Source: UBA7803 sp036381275
GTDB taxonomy: Bacteria; Pseudomonadota; Gammaproteobacteria; Pseudomonadales; Azotimanducaceae
DNA length: 64,000 bases
Direction: 5' to 3'
Assembly (NCBI GenBank): GCA_036381275.1
Contig: DASVDC010000037.1
Span: forward strand, 1-64,000
Part shown: positions 56,204-64,000 of the stretch, piece by piece
How positions within the stretch are numbered: position 1 is the stretch's first letter
Layout of the letters: each line of letters begins with the position of its first letter
The notes under the pieces: generated by a model
Databases searched by the model: none
What the model was told of the DNA's origin: nothing
Seen by the model: the letters and a program-made list of their open reading frames with translations, nothing else
Translations under genes and position numbers: made by a program

Positions 56204-58176
56204 CCGCCGCCTCCCGGCACCGGGGCCATCGCCGCCGGATCGGGTACGTCGAGCCGCCGGCGCAGGCGCCGGTAGCGCGCATCCAGCATCGCGAGCACGC
56301 CGCCGCCGGCCATCAGCAGGCCGCCCAGCCAGATCCAGCGCACCAGCGGCTTGTACTGGACCCGCACGGCCCAGTCGCCGTCCGGCAGCGGTTCACCGAG
56401 CGATACGTAGACGTCGCGGGTGAAGCCGGGATCGATCGCGGCCTCGGTCATCACGCTGTCGGCGCGCGCGAGGTACCGGCGTTTCTCCGGGTGCAGCCGG
56501 TACCGGGCGCTGCCCTCGGTCACGACGAACTCGCCGCGGCTCGCGACGTAGTTCGGGCCCCGCACCTCGCTGACGCCCTCGAAGCGCAGCTCGAGCGGCC
56601 CGACCGCGAGCGTCTGGCCGGGCGAGACCCGCACGTCCCGCCCGACCGACAGCACGCTGGTCATCGCCACACCGATCAGCGTCACGGCGAAACCGAGGTG
56701 GGCCGCGGTCATGCCCCAGTACGCGAGCGGCACGCGGCGCACGCCGAGGCGGAGCCGCCCGAGCAGGTCGACCACGTGGCTGCCGGCTACCCAGAGGCCG
56801 AGCACCAGCGCGAGCATCGCCTGCCACGCGACCGCGCCGCTCAGCACCAGCGGCAGCGCGAGGCCGACCGCCAGACTCGCGGCCGCGATCCAGCGCAGCT
56901 CGCGCCAGAGCCGCGCCGGCCGGGTACGCTTCCACTGCAGAAACGGCGTCAGGCCCACCGCCGCCGCCACCATCAGCATCAACGGCACGAACAGCCGGTT
57001 GAAGTACGGCGGCCCGATGGAGACCTTGTCGCCGCCGGTCGCCGCTTCGTACGCGAGCGGATACAGCGTGCCGAGCAGCACCAGGCCCATCGCCGCGACC
57101 AGCAGCACGTTGTTCACCAGCAGGAACGTCTCGCGGCTCCACAGCCCGTAGCTGACCCGCGACTGGATGACCCCGGCGCGCAGCGCGTAAAGCACGAGCG
57201 AAGCGCCCACCACCAGGAGCAGGAACACCAGGATGAACAGGCCCCGGGTCGGATCGACCGCGAACGCGTGCACCGAGGTCAGCACACCGGAGCGGACGAT
57301 GAACGCGCCGAGCAGCGACAGCGAGAACGTGGTGATCGCGAGCAGCAGCGTCCAGCTCTTGAACGTGCCGCGCTTCTCGGTCACCGCCAGCGAGTGTACG
57401 AGGGCGGTGCCCACCAGCCACGGCATGAACGAGGCGTTCTCGACCGGATCCCAGAACCACCAGCCGCCCCAGCCGAGCTCGTAGTAGGCCCACCAGCTCC
57501 CGAGCACGATACCGAGGGTCAGGAACGCCCAGGCCACGTTGCTCCACGGTCGCGACCAGCGCGCCCAGGTGGCGTCGAGCCGCCCGGTCAAGAGCGCCGC
57601 GACCGCGAACGCGAACGCCACCGAGAAGCCCACGTAGCCCATGTACAGCATCGGCGGGTGCACGATCAGCCCGAAGTCCTGCAGGAGCGGGTTCAGGTCC
57701 ACGCCGTCGCGCGGCGTCAGCGGCACCAGGCGCTCGAACGGATTGCTGGTCCAGATCAGGAACGCGAGGAAGCCGACGTTGAGCAGCCCCATCACGCCGA
57801 GCACCCGGCCGAGGAATTCCTGCGGCAGGTGCACGCCGCGCACCGCCACCGCCAGCGTCCAGCCGGCCATGATCAGCACCCAGAGCAGGAACGAGCCTTC
57901 GTGGGCGCCCCAGACCCCGCTGACCTTGTAGTACCAGGGCAGCAGGCTGTTGGAGTTGTGGGCGACGTACGCCACCGAGAAATCGTCGGTCAGGAACGCG
58001 CGCACCAGCGCGAGGAACGCGAGCGCGACGAACACGAACTGCCCCGCCACCAGCGACGGCAACAGGCCCGCCACTGCGGTGCGCCCGCCGGGCCGGCCGA
58101 CCAGCCCGAGCCAGCCGATCGCGGCGGCGAGCGCGAGCGCCAGCGCCAGCGCCAATTGGCCGAGCTCGGCGATCAA
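56200..58176 (-). CDS. ccmF: Cytochrome c maturation protein CcmF (haem lyase)
   Basis: A 658-residue polytopic protein that, with CcmH and CcmI, ligates haem to apocytochrome c. Seen: about 15 hydrophobic spans, the tryptophan-rich WWD motif WGGWWFWDPVENASFMPWL, and conserved histidines (YVAHNSN, WGAHEGSF, IVHPPMLYMGYVG). ATGA overlap with ccmE and ccmG on both sides. Confidence 0.96.
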   Translation of the reverse strand: MIAELGQLALALALALAAAIGWLGLVGRPGGRTAVAGLLPSLVAGQFVFVALAFLALVRAFLTDDFSVAYVAHNSNSLLPWYYKVSGVWGAHEGSFLLWVLIMAGWTLAVAVRGVHLPQEFLGRVLGVMGLLNVGFLAFLIWTSNPFERLVPLTPRDGVDLNPLLQDFGLIVHPPMLYMGYVGFSVAFAFAVAALLTGRLDATWARWSRPWSNVAWAFLTLGIVLGSWWAYYELGWGGWWFWDPVENASFMPWLVGTALVHSLAVTEKRGTFKSWTLLLAITTFSLSLLGAFIVRSGVLTSVHAFAVDPTRGLFILVFLLLVVGASLVLYALRAGVIQSRVSYGLWSRETFLLVNNVLLVAAMGLVLLGTLYPLAYEAATGGDKVSIGPPYFNRLFVPLMLMVAAAVGLTPFLQWKRTRPARLWRELRWIAAASLAVGLALPLVLSGAVAWQAMLALVLGLWVAGSHVVDLLGRLRLGVRRVPLAYWGMTAAHLGFAVTLIGVAMTSVLSVGRDVRVSPGQTLAVGPLELRFEGVSEVRGPNYVASRGEFVVTEGSARYRLHPEKRRYLARADSVMTEAAIDPGFTRDVYVSLGEPLPDGDWAVRVQYKPLVRWIWLGGLLMAGGGVLAMLDARYRRLRRRLDVPDPAAMAPVPGGGG

Positions 58177-58613
58177 CGCGCCGCCTCCGCGCGGGGCTTG
58201 TGGATGTCCGCGAGCTCCGGCGGCATGTAGGTCTCGTCGTGCTTCGCGAGCACCTGGTCGGCGTGGAACACGCCGTCCTCGCCGAGCTCACCGTGCACCA
58301 GCACGCCCTGCCCCTCCCGGAACAGATCCGGCAGGATGCCGCTGTAGACCACCTCGAAGTCCGAGCCCTCGTAGTCGGTCAGCACGAAGCGCACGTCGAG
58401 GCCGTTGTCGCCCCGCACCACGCTGCCGTCCATGACCATCCCGCCGGCGCGGATGCGCGCGCCGACCGGAGCGTCGCCGCCGACGATCTCGTCCGGCGGG
58501 TAGTACAGGTTCAGGTTCTGGTTCAGGGCCGCCAGGGTCAGCCCGACCGTGGCGCCGGCGCCGATCAGCAGGAACAGCACGAGCAGCAGTCGATTGCGGC
58601 GTTTCGGGTTCAT
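58173..58613 (-). CDS. ccmE: Haem chaperone CcmE
   Basis: A 146-residue membrane-anchored periplasmic chaperone that carries haem covalently from CcmC to CcmF. Seen: N-terminal anchor (about 9-30), OB-fold body with MVMDGSVVRG and VVYSGILPDLFREGQGVL, and the haem-binding His125 and Tyr129 in AKHDETYMPPE. Start ATG overlaps the ccmD stop as ATGA. Confidence 0.95.
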   Translation of the reverse strand: MNPKRRNRLLLVLFLLIGAGATVGLTLAALNQNLNLYYPPDEIVGGDAPVGARIRAGGMVMDGSVVRGDNGLDVRFVLTDYEGSDFEVVYSGILPDLFREGQGVLVHGELGEDGVFHADQVLAKHDETYMPPELADIHKPRAEAAR

Positions 58614-58867
58614 GAGCGGGTGGATTCTCCTATCGCGTCCCGGGAGCCGTCTCCGGATCGCGAACCGCCGGAGCTCGCGACCGGGCCGTCGCTCCCGCGT
58701 GTCTGCCGCCGTTCGCGGGCGCGGGCGTTCTCGAAGAAACGCCGTTCGGCAACGCGCACCGAGACGACGTTGTAGGCGACGATTATCGCGGCTGCGCCGT
58801 AGCTGAGCCATACGTAGAGCCCGTGACCGCCCATCGCCAGGAACTCCTGCAGGCTGTCGAAGCTCAC
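58610..58867 (-). CDS. ccmD: Haem exporter small subunit CcmD
   Basis: An 85-residue single-span protein that holds CcmC and CcmE together and aids release of holo-CcmE. Seen: the characteristic EFLAMGGHGLYVWLSYG start and span (about 13-36), then a charged tail that is longer than usual (RSGDGSRDAIGESTRS). The GTG start at 58867 overlaps the ccmC stop as GTGA. Confidence 0.9.
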   Translation of the reverse strand: MSFDSLQEFLAMGGHGLYVWLSYGAAAIIVAYNVVSVRVAERRFFENARARERRQTRGSDGPVASSGGSRSGDGSRDAIGESTRS

Positions 58868-59613
58868 GCCGGTGCTCCCGCCACGAGATCGCGCACCCAC
58901 TGGGTGTTGCGCTCGCGCTCGAGGATTTCGACGCGCAGGCGCCGGACCAGGTTCGCGCCGAAGAAGCAGTAGACGCCGAGCACGTTCAGGAGCAGCGGCA
59001 GCCACATCTCGGGCGGCATGCTCGGCGCCTCGGTGAGCTTGAAGGTCGCCCCCTGGTGCAGGGTCAGCCACCAGTCCACCGAGTACTTGATGATCGGGAT
59101 GTTGATCGTGCCCACCACCGCCAGCACCGCGCACGCGCGGCTCGCGGTCTCCGGCCGCGGAATCGCCTGGCGCAGCGCGTACAGACCGATGTACAGGAAC
59201 AGCAGCACCAGCACCGACGTGGTGCGGGCGTCCCACACCCACCAGGCGCCCCAGGTGGGCTTGCCCCAGGCGGCGCCGGTGAACAGCGCCAGTGCGGTCA
59301 TCGTCAGCCCGAACGGCACGGTGGCGGCGATCACCATGTCCGCCATCTTCATCCGCCAGACCAGCAGCACCACCCCGGCGGCGCCCATCAGTATGTACGC
59401 GGACTGCGCGACGATCGCGGTGGGCACGTGCACGTACATGATCCGTACGCTGTCGCCCTGCTGGTAGTCGGGCGGCGCGAACGCGAGCCCCCAGACCGTG
59501 CCGGTGACGAGCAGCGCGAGCGCGAGCAGACCCAGCGTCGTTGCCAGCGGGCCGCTGATCCGGAAGAACCAGCGGGGCGACCCCAGCCGATGCCACAGTT
59601 CCCTGATACTCAC
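58864..59613 (-). CDS. ccmC: Haem transport protein CcmC
   Basis: A 249-residue, six-span haem-handling membrane protein that loads haem onto CcmE. Seen: YVHVPTAIVAQ with its conserved His, the WWD motif WGAWWVWDARTTS and VDWWLTLHQGATF with the second His. GTG start at 59613, overlapping the ccmB stop as GTGA. Confidence 0.95.
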   Translation of the reverse strand: MSIRELWHRLGSPRWFFRISGPLATTLGLLALALLVTGTVWGLAFAPPDYQQGDSVRIMYVHVPTAIVAQSAYILMGAAGVVLLVWRMKMADMVIAATVPFGLTMTALALFTGAAWGKPTWGAWWVWDARTTSVLVLLFLYIGLYALRQAIPRPETASRACAVLAVVGTINIPIIKYSVDWWLTLHQGATFKLTEAPSMPPEMWLPLLLNVLGVYCFFGANLVRRLRVEILERERNTQWVRDLVAGAPA

Positions 59614-60293
59614 GACTGCTCCAGGCTGATCCTGAGCGCCGCCTGCACGGCAAACGGCGCGATGGTAACCGACAACACGCTGATCGCCGCGAGCAGATAG
59701 ATCTGCGCGCGTACCTCGAGTCCGGACATCGCCAACGTGATGGCCCCGGCGCCGAAGATCAAGGTCGGCACGTACAGCGGCAGGATCAGCAGCGCGAGCA
59801 GCACCCCGCCGCCGCGCAGTCCCACCGTCAGCGCCGCGCCGACCGCACCGAGGGCCGTCAGCGCCGGGCTGCCGGCGATCAGTGTCAGCAACGTGGCCCC
59901 GAGCGCCTCGCCCGGCAGATACAGCAGCAGCGCCGCGAGCGGCGCCAGCACGGTCATCGCGAGCCCGGTCAGACACCACTGCGCCGTCACCTTGGCCAGC
60001 ACGGGCACGAACAGCGGCCGGCCGAGCAGCACGAGCTGTTCCAGCGTGCCGTCGTCGTAGTCGCGCCGGAACAGCGTCTCGAGCGCGAGCAGATTCGCGA
60101 GCAGCACCAGCACCCAGATGATCCCCGGCGCGAAGCGGCCGAGCACTTCCGGGTCGACGCCCACCCCCAGCGCGAACAGCGTGATCGCCAGGAACAGGAA
60201 CACCAGCGGGTTCAGCGCTTCCTGCAGCGAGCGCAGCGCCGTGGTCAGCTCGCGCCGGAACTGCGCCGCGAACAACCGCCCGGGCCCGCTCAC
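59610..60293 (-). CDS. ccmB: Haem exporter protein CcmB
   Basis: A 227-residue, six-span permease partner of CcmA. Seen: FRRELTTALRSLQEALNPLVFLFL at the start (landmark), FRRDYDDGTLEQLVLLGRPL, and late spans ending SLEQS. GTG start overlapping the ccmA stop as GTGA. Confidence 0.93.
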   Translation of the reverse strand: MSGPGRLFAAQFRRELTTALRSLQEALNPLVFLFLAITLFALGVGVDPEVLGRFAPGIIWVLVLLANLLALETLFRRDYDDGTLEQLVLLGRPLFVPVLAKVTAQWCLTGLAMTVLAPLAALLLYLPGEALGATLLTLIAGSPALTALGAVGAALTVGLRGGGVLLALLILPLYVPTLIFGAGAITLAMSGLEVRAQIYLLAAISVLSVTIAPFAVQAALRISLEQS

Positions 60294-60904
60294 CCGCCGT
60301 CCTCCGTGGACGCATGCTGCACCTCCAGCGACAACGTGCCGGCGCCCGGCAGACCGAGCGCCTGGTGCGTCGCGCAGAGCACCGCGCCGCCGCGGCCGCG
60401 CTGTTCCTCGATCAGACCGCGCACGAGCACCTGGCCGCTCCTGTCCAGCGCGGTGAGCGGCTCGTCGAGCAGCCACAGCGGCGCCGCGCAGACCAGGAGG
60501 CGCGCGAGGCCCACCCGGCGGAGCTGCCCCGCGGACATCTGCTGGCACGGCACCCGCTCGTAGCCGGCCATGCCGACCCGGGCCAGCGCCTCGGCGATCG
60601 GGGGGCGAGCCCCGTCCGCGGCGCCGAGCGCCGCGTACCAGCGCAGGTTCTCTTCCGCGGTGAGCAGGAGACCCAGGCCCGGCCGGTGCCCGAGGTAGAG
60701 ACGATCCGCCGCCCGAATGGTTCCCGTATAGTCGGTGTAGAGGCCGGCGATGGCCTTCAGCAGCGTCGATTTGCCGCTGCCGTTCGGCCCCTTGAGCTCG
60801 AGCGCCTCGCCGGCGCCGAGCGTGAACGTCAGGTCGTGGAACAGCCGCCGGCCGTCCCGCTCGCAGCCGAACGCTTCGACGGACAGCAGCGGCTCGTCGC
60901 TCAT
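60290..60904 (-). CDS. ccmA: Cytochrome c biogenesis ATP-binding protein CcmA
   Basis: A 204-residue ABC ATPase that powers release of haem-loaded CcmE. Seen: Walker A LKGPNGSGKSTLLKA, signature QMSAGQLRRVGLA (AG in place of GG) and Walker B LWLLDEPLTALD. First ccm gene; 10 bases after the ppnN stop. Confidence 0.95.
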   Translation of the reverse strand: MSDEPLLSVEAFGCERDGRRLFHDLTFTLGAGEALELKGPNGSGKSTLLKAIAGLYTDYTGTIRAADRLYLGHRPGLGLLLTAEENLRWYAALGAADGARPPIAEALARVGMAGYERVPCQQMSAGQLRRVGLARLLVCAAPLWLLDEPLTALDRSGQVLVRGLIEEQRGRGGAVLCATHQALGLPGAGTLSLEVQHASTEDGG

Positions 60905-60914
60905 CGGCGCCGGA

Positions 60915-62297
60915 TCAGATCCGCACCACGCGGTAGCACGGGCGGTACTGGGCGCCTTCCAGCTTCATCCGGCCCTGCACCACGAACTGGCGCAGCAGGT
61001 GGTCGAGCGCGTCGGTCAACCCGGCGTCGCTGTGCAGCGTGAACGGACCGTGTTCCCGGATCATCCGGATCCCGTGCTCCTTCACGTTGCCGGTGACGAT
61101 CGCGGAGAACGCGCGCCGCAGCGACACCGCGAGCTGATGCGCCGGCAGATCCCGCGACAGGCACAGCTCGCCCACCGACTCGTGGCTGACGTGAAACGGC
61201 TGCTGGTGCTCGAACGGCACCTTCAGCAGCCAGTTGAAGTAGTACGCGTCCCCGTCGCGGCGGCGCTGGCGCCGCACCCGCCGGATCCGCTCGCCCATGC
61301 GCGCGCCGACCCGCTCCGAGTCGCCGATGATGATCTCGTACAGGTCGGCGACCCCCTCGCCCAGGGTCAGCTTCAGGAACGCGTCGAGCTCGCGGAAATA
61401 GTCGACGCTCTCCTCGGGCCCGGTGAAGATCACCGGCACCTCGAGGCGCCGGTTCTCCGGATCGAGCAGCACGCCGAGCAGATAGAGGATCTCTTCCGCG
61501 GTGCCGACCCCGCCCGGGAACACCACGATGCCGTGGCCGACCCGCAGGAACGCCTCGAGGCGCTTCTCGATGTCGGGCATCACCACCAGATGGCTCACCA
61601 TCGGGTTCGGCGGCTCGGCGGCGATGATGCCCGGTTCCGACAGGCCGATGTAACGGGCGTCGGTTCTGCGCTGCTTCGCGTGCCCGACCGCGGCGCCCTT
61701 CATCGGCCCTTTCATCGCGCCCGGCCCGCAGCCGGTGCAGATGTCCATGCCGCGCAGGCCGAGCTGATAGCCCACCTCCTTGGTGTAGTCGTACTCGCGG
61801 CGGCTGATCGAATGGCCGCCCCAGCAGACCACCAGGTTCGGCGCGAGGTTCGGATTCAGGATCTGCGCGTGCTTGAGCATCTCGAACACCACGTCGGTGA
61901 TGCCCTTGGACGTGGTGAGGTCGAACAGCTCGCTGGCCGCCTCGGTGCCCATGTACACCACGTCGCGCAGCACCGCGAACAGGTGCTGCCGGATGCCCTC
62001 GATGATCCGTCCGTCGACGAACGCGCTGGCCGGCGCGTTGCGGACGATCAGCTTGAGTCCGCGGGTGCGCGCGGCGATCTCGATGGAGAAGTCGCTGTAC
62101 GCGGCGAAGATCGCGGCGGCGTCGTCGGTCTGGTTGCCGGTGTTCAGCACGGCCAGCGCGCAGCGCCGGAACAGCTCGAGCATCGGCGACTCGGGCGCCT
62201 TGCTGGTGAGCGCGGCCACTTCGCGCTGCGACAGGAGCTCGAGAGTACCGCGCGGCCCCAGATGGCAGTCGGAGGTGTGCTTCAGAACGGTGTCCAT
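60915..62297 (-). CDS. ppnN: Nucleotide 5'-monophosphate nucleosidase PpnN (LOG family)
   Basis: A 460-residue homologue of E. coli PpnN (YgdH), which splits nucleoside monophosphates to base and ribose 5-phosphate and is controlled by (p)ppGpp. Seen: LELLSQREVAAL near the start, FVDGRIIEGIRQHLFAVLRD, VVCWGGHSI, DICTGCGPGAMKGPMKGAAVGHA (landmark), and the LOG site VFPGGVGTAEEILYLLG, ending near YRPCYRV. ATG at 62297; 10 bases before ccmA. Confidence 0.95.
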   Translation of the reverse strand: MDTVLKHTSDCHLGPRGTLELLSQREVAALTSKAPESPMLELFRRCALAVLNTGNQTDDAAAIFAAYSDFSIEIAARTRGLKLIVRNAPASAFVDGRIIEGIRQHLFAVLRDVVYMGTEAASELFDLTTSKGITDVVFEMLKHAQILNPNLAPNLVVCWGGHSISRREYDYTKEVGYQLGLRGMDICTGCGPGAMKGPMKGAAVGHAKQRRTDARYIGLSEPGIIAAEPPNPMVSHLVVMPDIEKRLEAFLRVGHGIVVFPGGVGTAEEILYLLGVLLDPENRRLEVPVIFTGPEESVDYFRELDAFLKLTLGEGVADLYEIIIGDSERVGARMGERIRRVRRQRRRDGDAYYFNWLLKVPFEHQQPFHVSHESVGELCLSRDLPAHQLAVSLRRAFSAIVTGNVKEHGIRMIREHGPFTLHSDAGLTDALDHLLRQFVVQGRMKLEGAQYRPCYRVVRI

Positions 62298-62316
62298 TCG
62301 ATGCGCGTTCCGACCG

Positions 62317-62862
62317 CTACTGCATGCGCACGTGGAAGAACACCGAGCCCGATGCGCCGGGCGGCAGCTCCTGGCGGTAGGTCCAGCGCAGGCTCCGCAC
62401 CGGGGAGGCCGCATCCGCGTTCGGTAGCGGCCGCGGCGCGGAGTCGCCCGCCGGATCCCCGGCCGCCGGCATCGCGGAAGCCGGGACACCGGGCGCGGGG
62501 ACCCCGGCGGAGGGCTCCACCGGGCTCCAGCTCTGCCCGTCCACCGAATACTCGATCATCGTGCCCTCGCCGCCGGCGCTGCCCGGCACGTACACCGTGC
62601 CCTCCGGGAGCGGGTTCGTGATCACGATGCGTTCGCCTTCCACCGGCGTGTTGCTCTCGTTGCGGAAGGTGATCGTGTAGCGCAGCTCCTCGCCCGGCAT
62701 GACCTCCTCGACCGGGACCAGCTCCCGCTCGACCCGGCCGCCGGCATCCAGCGTCGAGACCACCTTGGCCACGTCGGTCTGCAGCGTCACCTGAGCCAGC
62801 GCCGCCGGCATGCCGAGCCACGCCGCGAGCGACAACCAACCCCAGGCCTTCATCGAACCCAT
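62317..62862 (-). CDS. Exported DUF11-like domain protein
   Basis: A 181-residue exported protein. Seen: signal peptide MGSMKAWGWLSLAAWLGMPAALA, then one immunoglobulin-like DUF11-type domain (EEVMPGEELRYTITFRNESNTPVEGERIVITNPLPEGTVYVPGSA, landmarks GEELRYTITF and NPLPEGT), a Pro/Ala-rich stretch (about 120-155) and a final RWTYRQELPPGASGSVFFHVRM strand. DUF11 domains usually occur in large surface proteins, so a short single copy is unusual. GGAGG 8 bases before ATG 62862. It is 12 bases after the yheU stop and 19 bases before ppnN. Confidence 0.8.
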   Translation of the reverse strand: MGSMKAWGWLSLAAWLGMPAALAQVTLQTDVAKVVSTLDAGGRVERELVPVEEVMPGEELRYTITFRNESNTPVEGERIVITNPLPEGTVYVPGSAGGEGTMIEYSVDGQSWSPVEPSAGVPAPGVPASAMPAAGDPAGDSAPRPLPNADAASPVRSLRWTYRQELPPGASGSVFFHVRMQ

Positions 62863-62874
62863 CGATCGTTCCTC

Positions 62875-63087
62875 CTAATCGCCCTTCGGCCGAATGTCCG
62901 TGGTGCCGGTCCGGGGATCGAACCAGATCTCGGCATCGCCCCGGACGAGGCTCCGCATCACCGCGGCGCGCTTCTGTTCCAAGGTATAGTCCCGATGCCC
63001 GTAATCGGTACCTTCTCTCAGCACGAAGGCCTCCACCACTCCGCGCAGCGCTTCTGCCGACAACGATCCCACAGGCACCTTGATCAC
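62875..63087 (-). CDS. yheU: YheU/UPF0270 family protein
   Basis: A 70-residue member of UPF0270: the FVLREGTDYG-RDYTLEQKRAAVMRSL core matches E. coli YheU closely (FVLREGTDYG, TLEQK). Function unknown. The start is uncertain: GTG at 63087 (IKVPVGSLSAEAL) is chosen by fit to the family's start; a GTG at 63111 would add eight residues. It heads the yheU-DUF11-ppnN-ccm run. Confidence 0.8.
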   Translation of the reverse strand: MIKVPVGSLSAEALRGVVEAFVLREGTDYGHRDYTLEQKRAAVMRSLVRGDAEIWFDPRTGTTDIRPKGD

Positions 63088-63206
63088 AGGGGCGCAGTTT
63101 ACGTGATGCACTGCTCAACCTGGGCACTGTGGGTTGAAATTACCCCCCACTGGTGCATTACTTCCCATTGCTCGAGGGGACTGAAGTTCCAACAGGACAG
63201 GGAACC

Positions 63207-63914
63207 ATGGCCGAACAGGACCACATACTCGTCGTCGAAGACGAGCCGATCACCCGTGAACAACTCGTCTCTTACTTCCAGGAAGAAGGATTCAAGGTCA
63301 GCTCCACCGGTTCCGGCGACGAGGTGCTGCCCATCGTCCAGGAACGCGACGTCGTGCTCGTGCTGCTGGACATCAAGCTGCCGGGCAAGGACGGCCTGAC
63401 TCTCACCCGCGAGATCCGCCAGGAGTCGGACCTCGGCATCATCCTGGTCACCAGCAAACAGGAACAGATCGACAAGATTCTCGGCCTCGAGAGCGGCGCG
63501 GACGACTACGTCACCAAGCCGTTCGATCCGCGGGAGCTGCTCTCCCGGGCGCGCAACCTGATCCGCCGGGTCCACATCCAGCAGCGCCAGCGGCGCAAGA
63601 ACCACATCCGCCACTTCGAGGGCTGGCAGCTCGACCTGAACAAGCGCGAGCTGACCTCGCCGTCCGGCGAGAAGGCCACCCTGTCGGCCGGGGAATACCA
63701 GCTCCTGCTCGCGTTCATGGAACGGGCCGGCGAGGTGATGAACCGCGACCAGCTCATGAACCGCATCCGCAACCGGGAGTGGTTCCCGGACGACCGCTAC
63801 ATCGACGTGCTGGTGGGTCAGCTGCGCAAGAAGCTCGGTGAGCGCGCCTCCACGGCGAAGATCATCACCACGATCCACGGCACCGGCTACCTGTTCACCC
63901 CCGAGGTCACCTGA
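63207..63914 (+). CDS. ArcA/TorR-like response regulator
   Basis: A 235-residue OmpR-family regulator. Seen: receiver with VEDEP, phosphoacceptor Asp55 in LLDIKLPGKDG, DKILGLESGADDYVTKPFDPREL, and a winged helix with SAGEYQLLLAFMERAGEVMNRDQLMNRIRNREWFPDDRYIDVLVGQLRKKLGE (landmark REWFPDDRYIDVLVGQLRKKL). The motifs match the ArcA/TorR branch for respiratory control. ATG at 63207 follows ACAGGACAGGG. It is divergent from yheU; a weak promoter (TTGAAA at 63134) may serve it. No kinase gene is in the window. Confidence 0.9.
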   Translation: MAEQDHILVVEDEPITREQLVSYFQEEGFKVSSTGSGDEVLPIVQERDVVLVLLDIKLPGKDGLTLTREIRQESDLGIILVTSKQEQIDKILGLESGADDYVTKPFDPRELLSRARNLIRRVHIQQRQRRKNHIRHFEGWQLDLNKRELTSPSGEKATLSAGEYQLLLAFMERAGEVMNRDQLMNRIRNREWFPDDRYIDVLVGQLRKKLGERASTAKIITTIHGTGYLFTPEVT

Positions 63915-64000
63915 GCCGGCCGCTTGCTCTCTGCACCGCCGGAGCGCTGCCCGAGCGGCGGCGCCGACCGCTGGTGCGACGCGGCCACGAACGCACAAAA
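63915..64000. other. Right-edge sequence without a feature
   Basis: 86 bases after the ArcA/TorR-like gene. GC-rich, with no gene start, repeat or terminator that I can recognise before the window ends. Confidence 0.5.

Overview
The window is a GC-rich (roughly two-thirds G+C), densely coded chromosomal segment of a gammaproteobacterium. Evidence for that class is the smc-zipA-ligA block, a System I cytochrome c maturation operon (ccmABCDEFGHI), a PpnN nucleosidase, a YheU/UPF0270 protein, PhoPQ-like and ArcA/TorR-like regulators, and many exported proteins including two TonB-dependent receptors. The order cannot be fixed from sequence reading alone. I see no rRNA, tRNA, CRISPR array, prophage, insertion sequence or replication origin.

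Layout. 1-6.7 kb: a catabolic island. A TonB receptor, a VOC-fold protein and a phenylacetate-CoA-ligase-like enzyme (cut by the left edge) form one minus-strand operon; diverging from it is a citrate-synthase-like citryl-CoA lyase, followed by an IclR regulator and an AAC(3)-family acetyltransferase. 6.7-13.4 kb: a sterol-desaturase-family membrane oxygenase, a penicillin-acylase-family Ntn hydrolase, and a response regulator/histidine kinase/PepSY module whose PepSY gene carries a CTTAAG-N5-CTTAAG box. 13.4-23.5 kb: a long minus-strand run centred on polyamines. It encodes arginine decarboxylase (SpeA), agmatine deiminase (AguA) and N-carbamoylputrescine amidase (AguB), which together make putrescine from arginine, plus a bacterial deoxyhypusine-synthase homologue that probably makes homospermidine, an unrecognised membrane protein, an alpha/beta hydrolase, an acyl-CoA dehydrogenase and a Tat-exported asparaginase-family hydrolase.

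23.6-40 kb: a small lipoprotein, a large secreted subtilase with a PA insert, a crotonase, a double-CDGSH iron-sulfur protein, a DUF349 protein, an exported protein with a tandemly duplicated N-terminal module and a C-terminal region that looks like a glycosidase barrel, a second TonB receptor, a PhoPQ-like pair with its own PepSY gene, a glycine-zipper protein and a glycerate-kinase-like ATPase. 40-53 kb: an M16 lipoprotein peptidase, a DinG-type helicase, a lytic-transglycosylase lipoprotein, LigA, ZipA and SMC. 53-64 kb: a GntR/FCD regulator, the tightly tiled ccm operon (cytochrome c maturation) preceded by yheU, a DUF11-like secreted protein and ppnN, and finally an ArcA/TorR-like response regulator.

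A family of short REP-like palindromes (TGTGGGAGCGGCC..GGCCGCGAA and a variant with a GATC core) is scattered through intergenic gaps; two copies lie in frame inside the penicillin-acylase gene, one of them just before the catalytic serine. No gap between genes exceeds 300 bases. Nothing here is a clear new defence or mobile system. The features most worth study are the REP insertions in the acylase, the polyamine cluster with its unknown membrane protein, the duplicated-module secreted protein, and the two PepSY-linked two-component systems.
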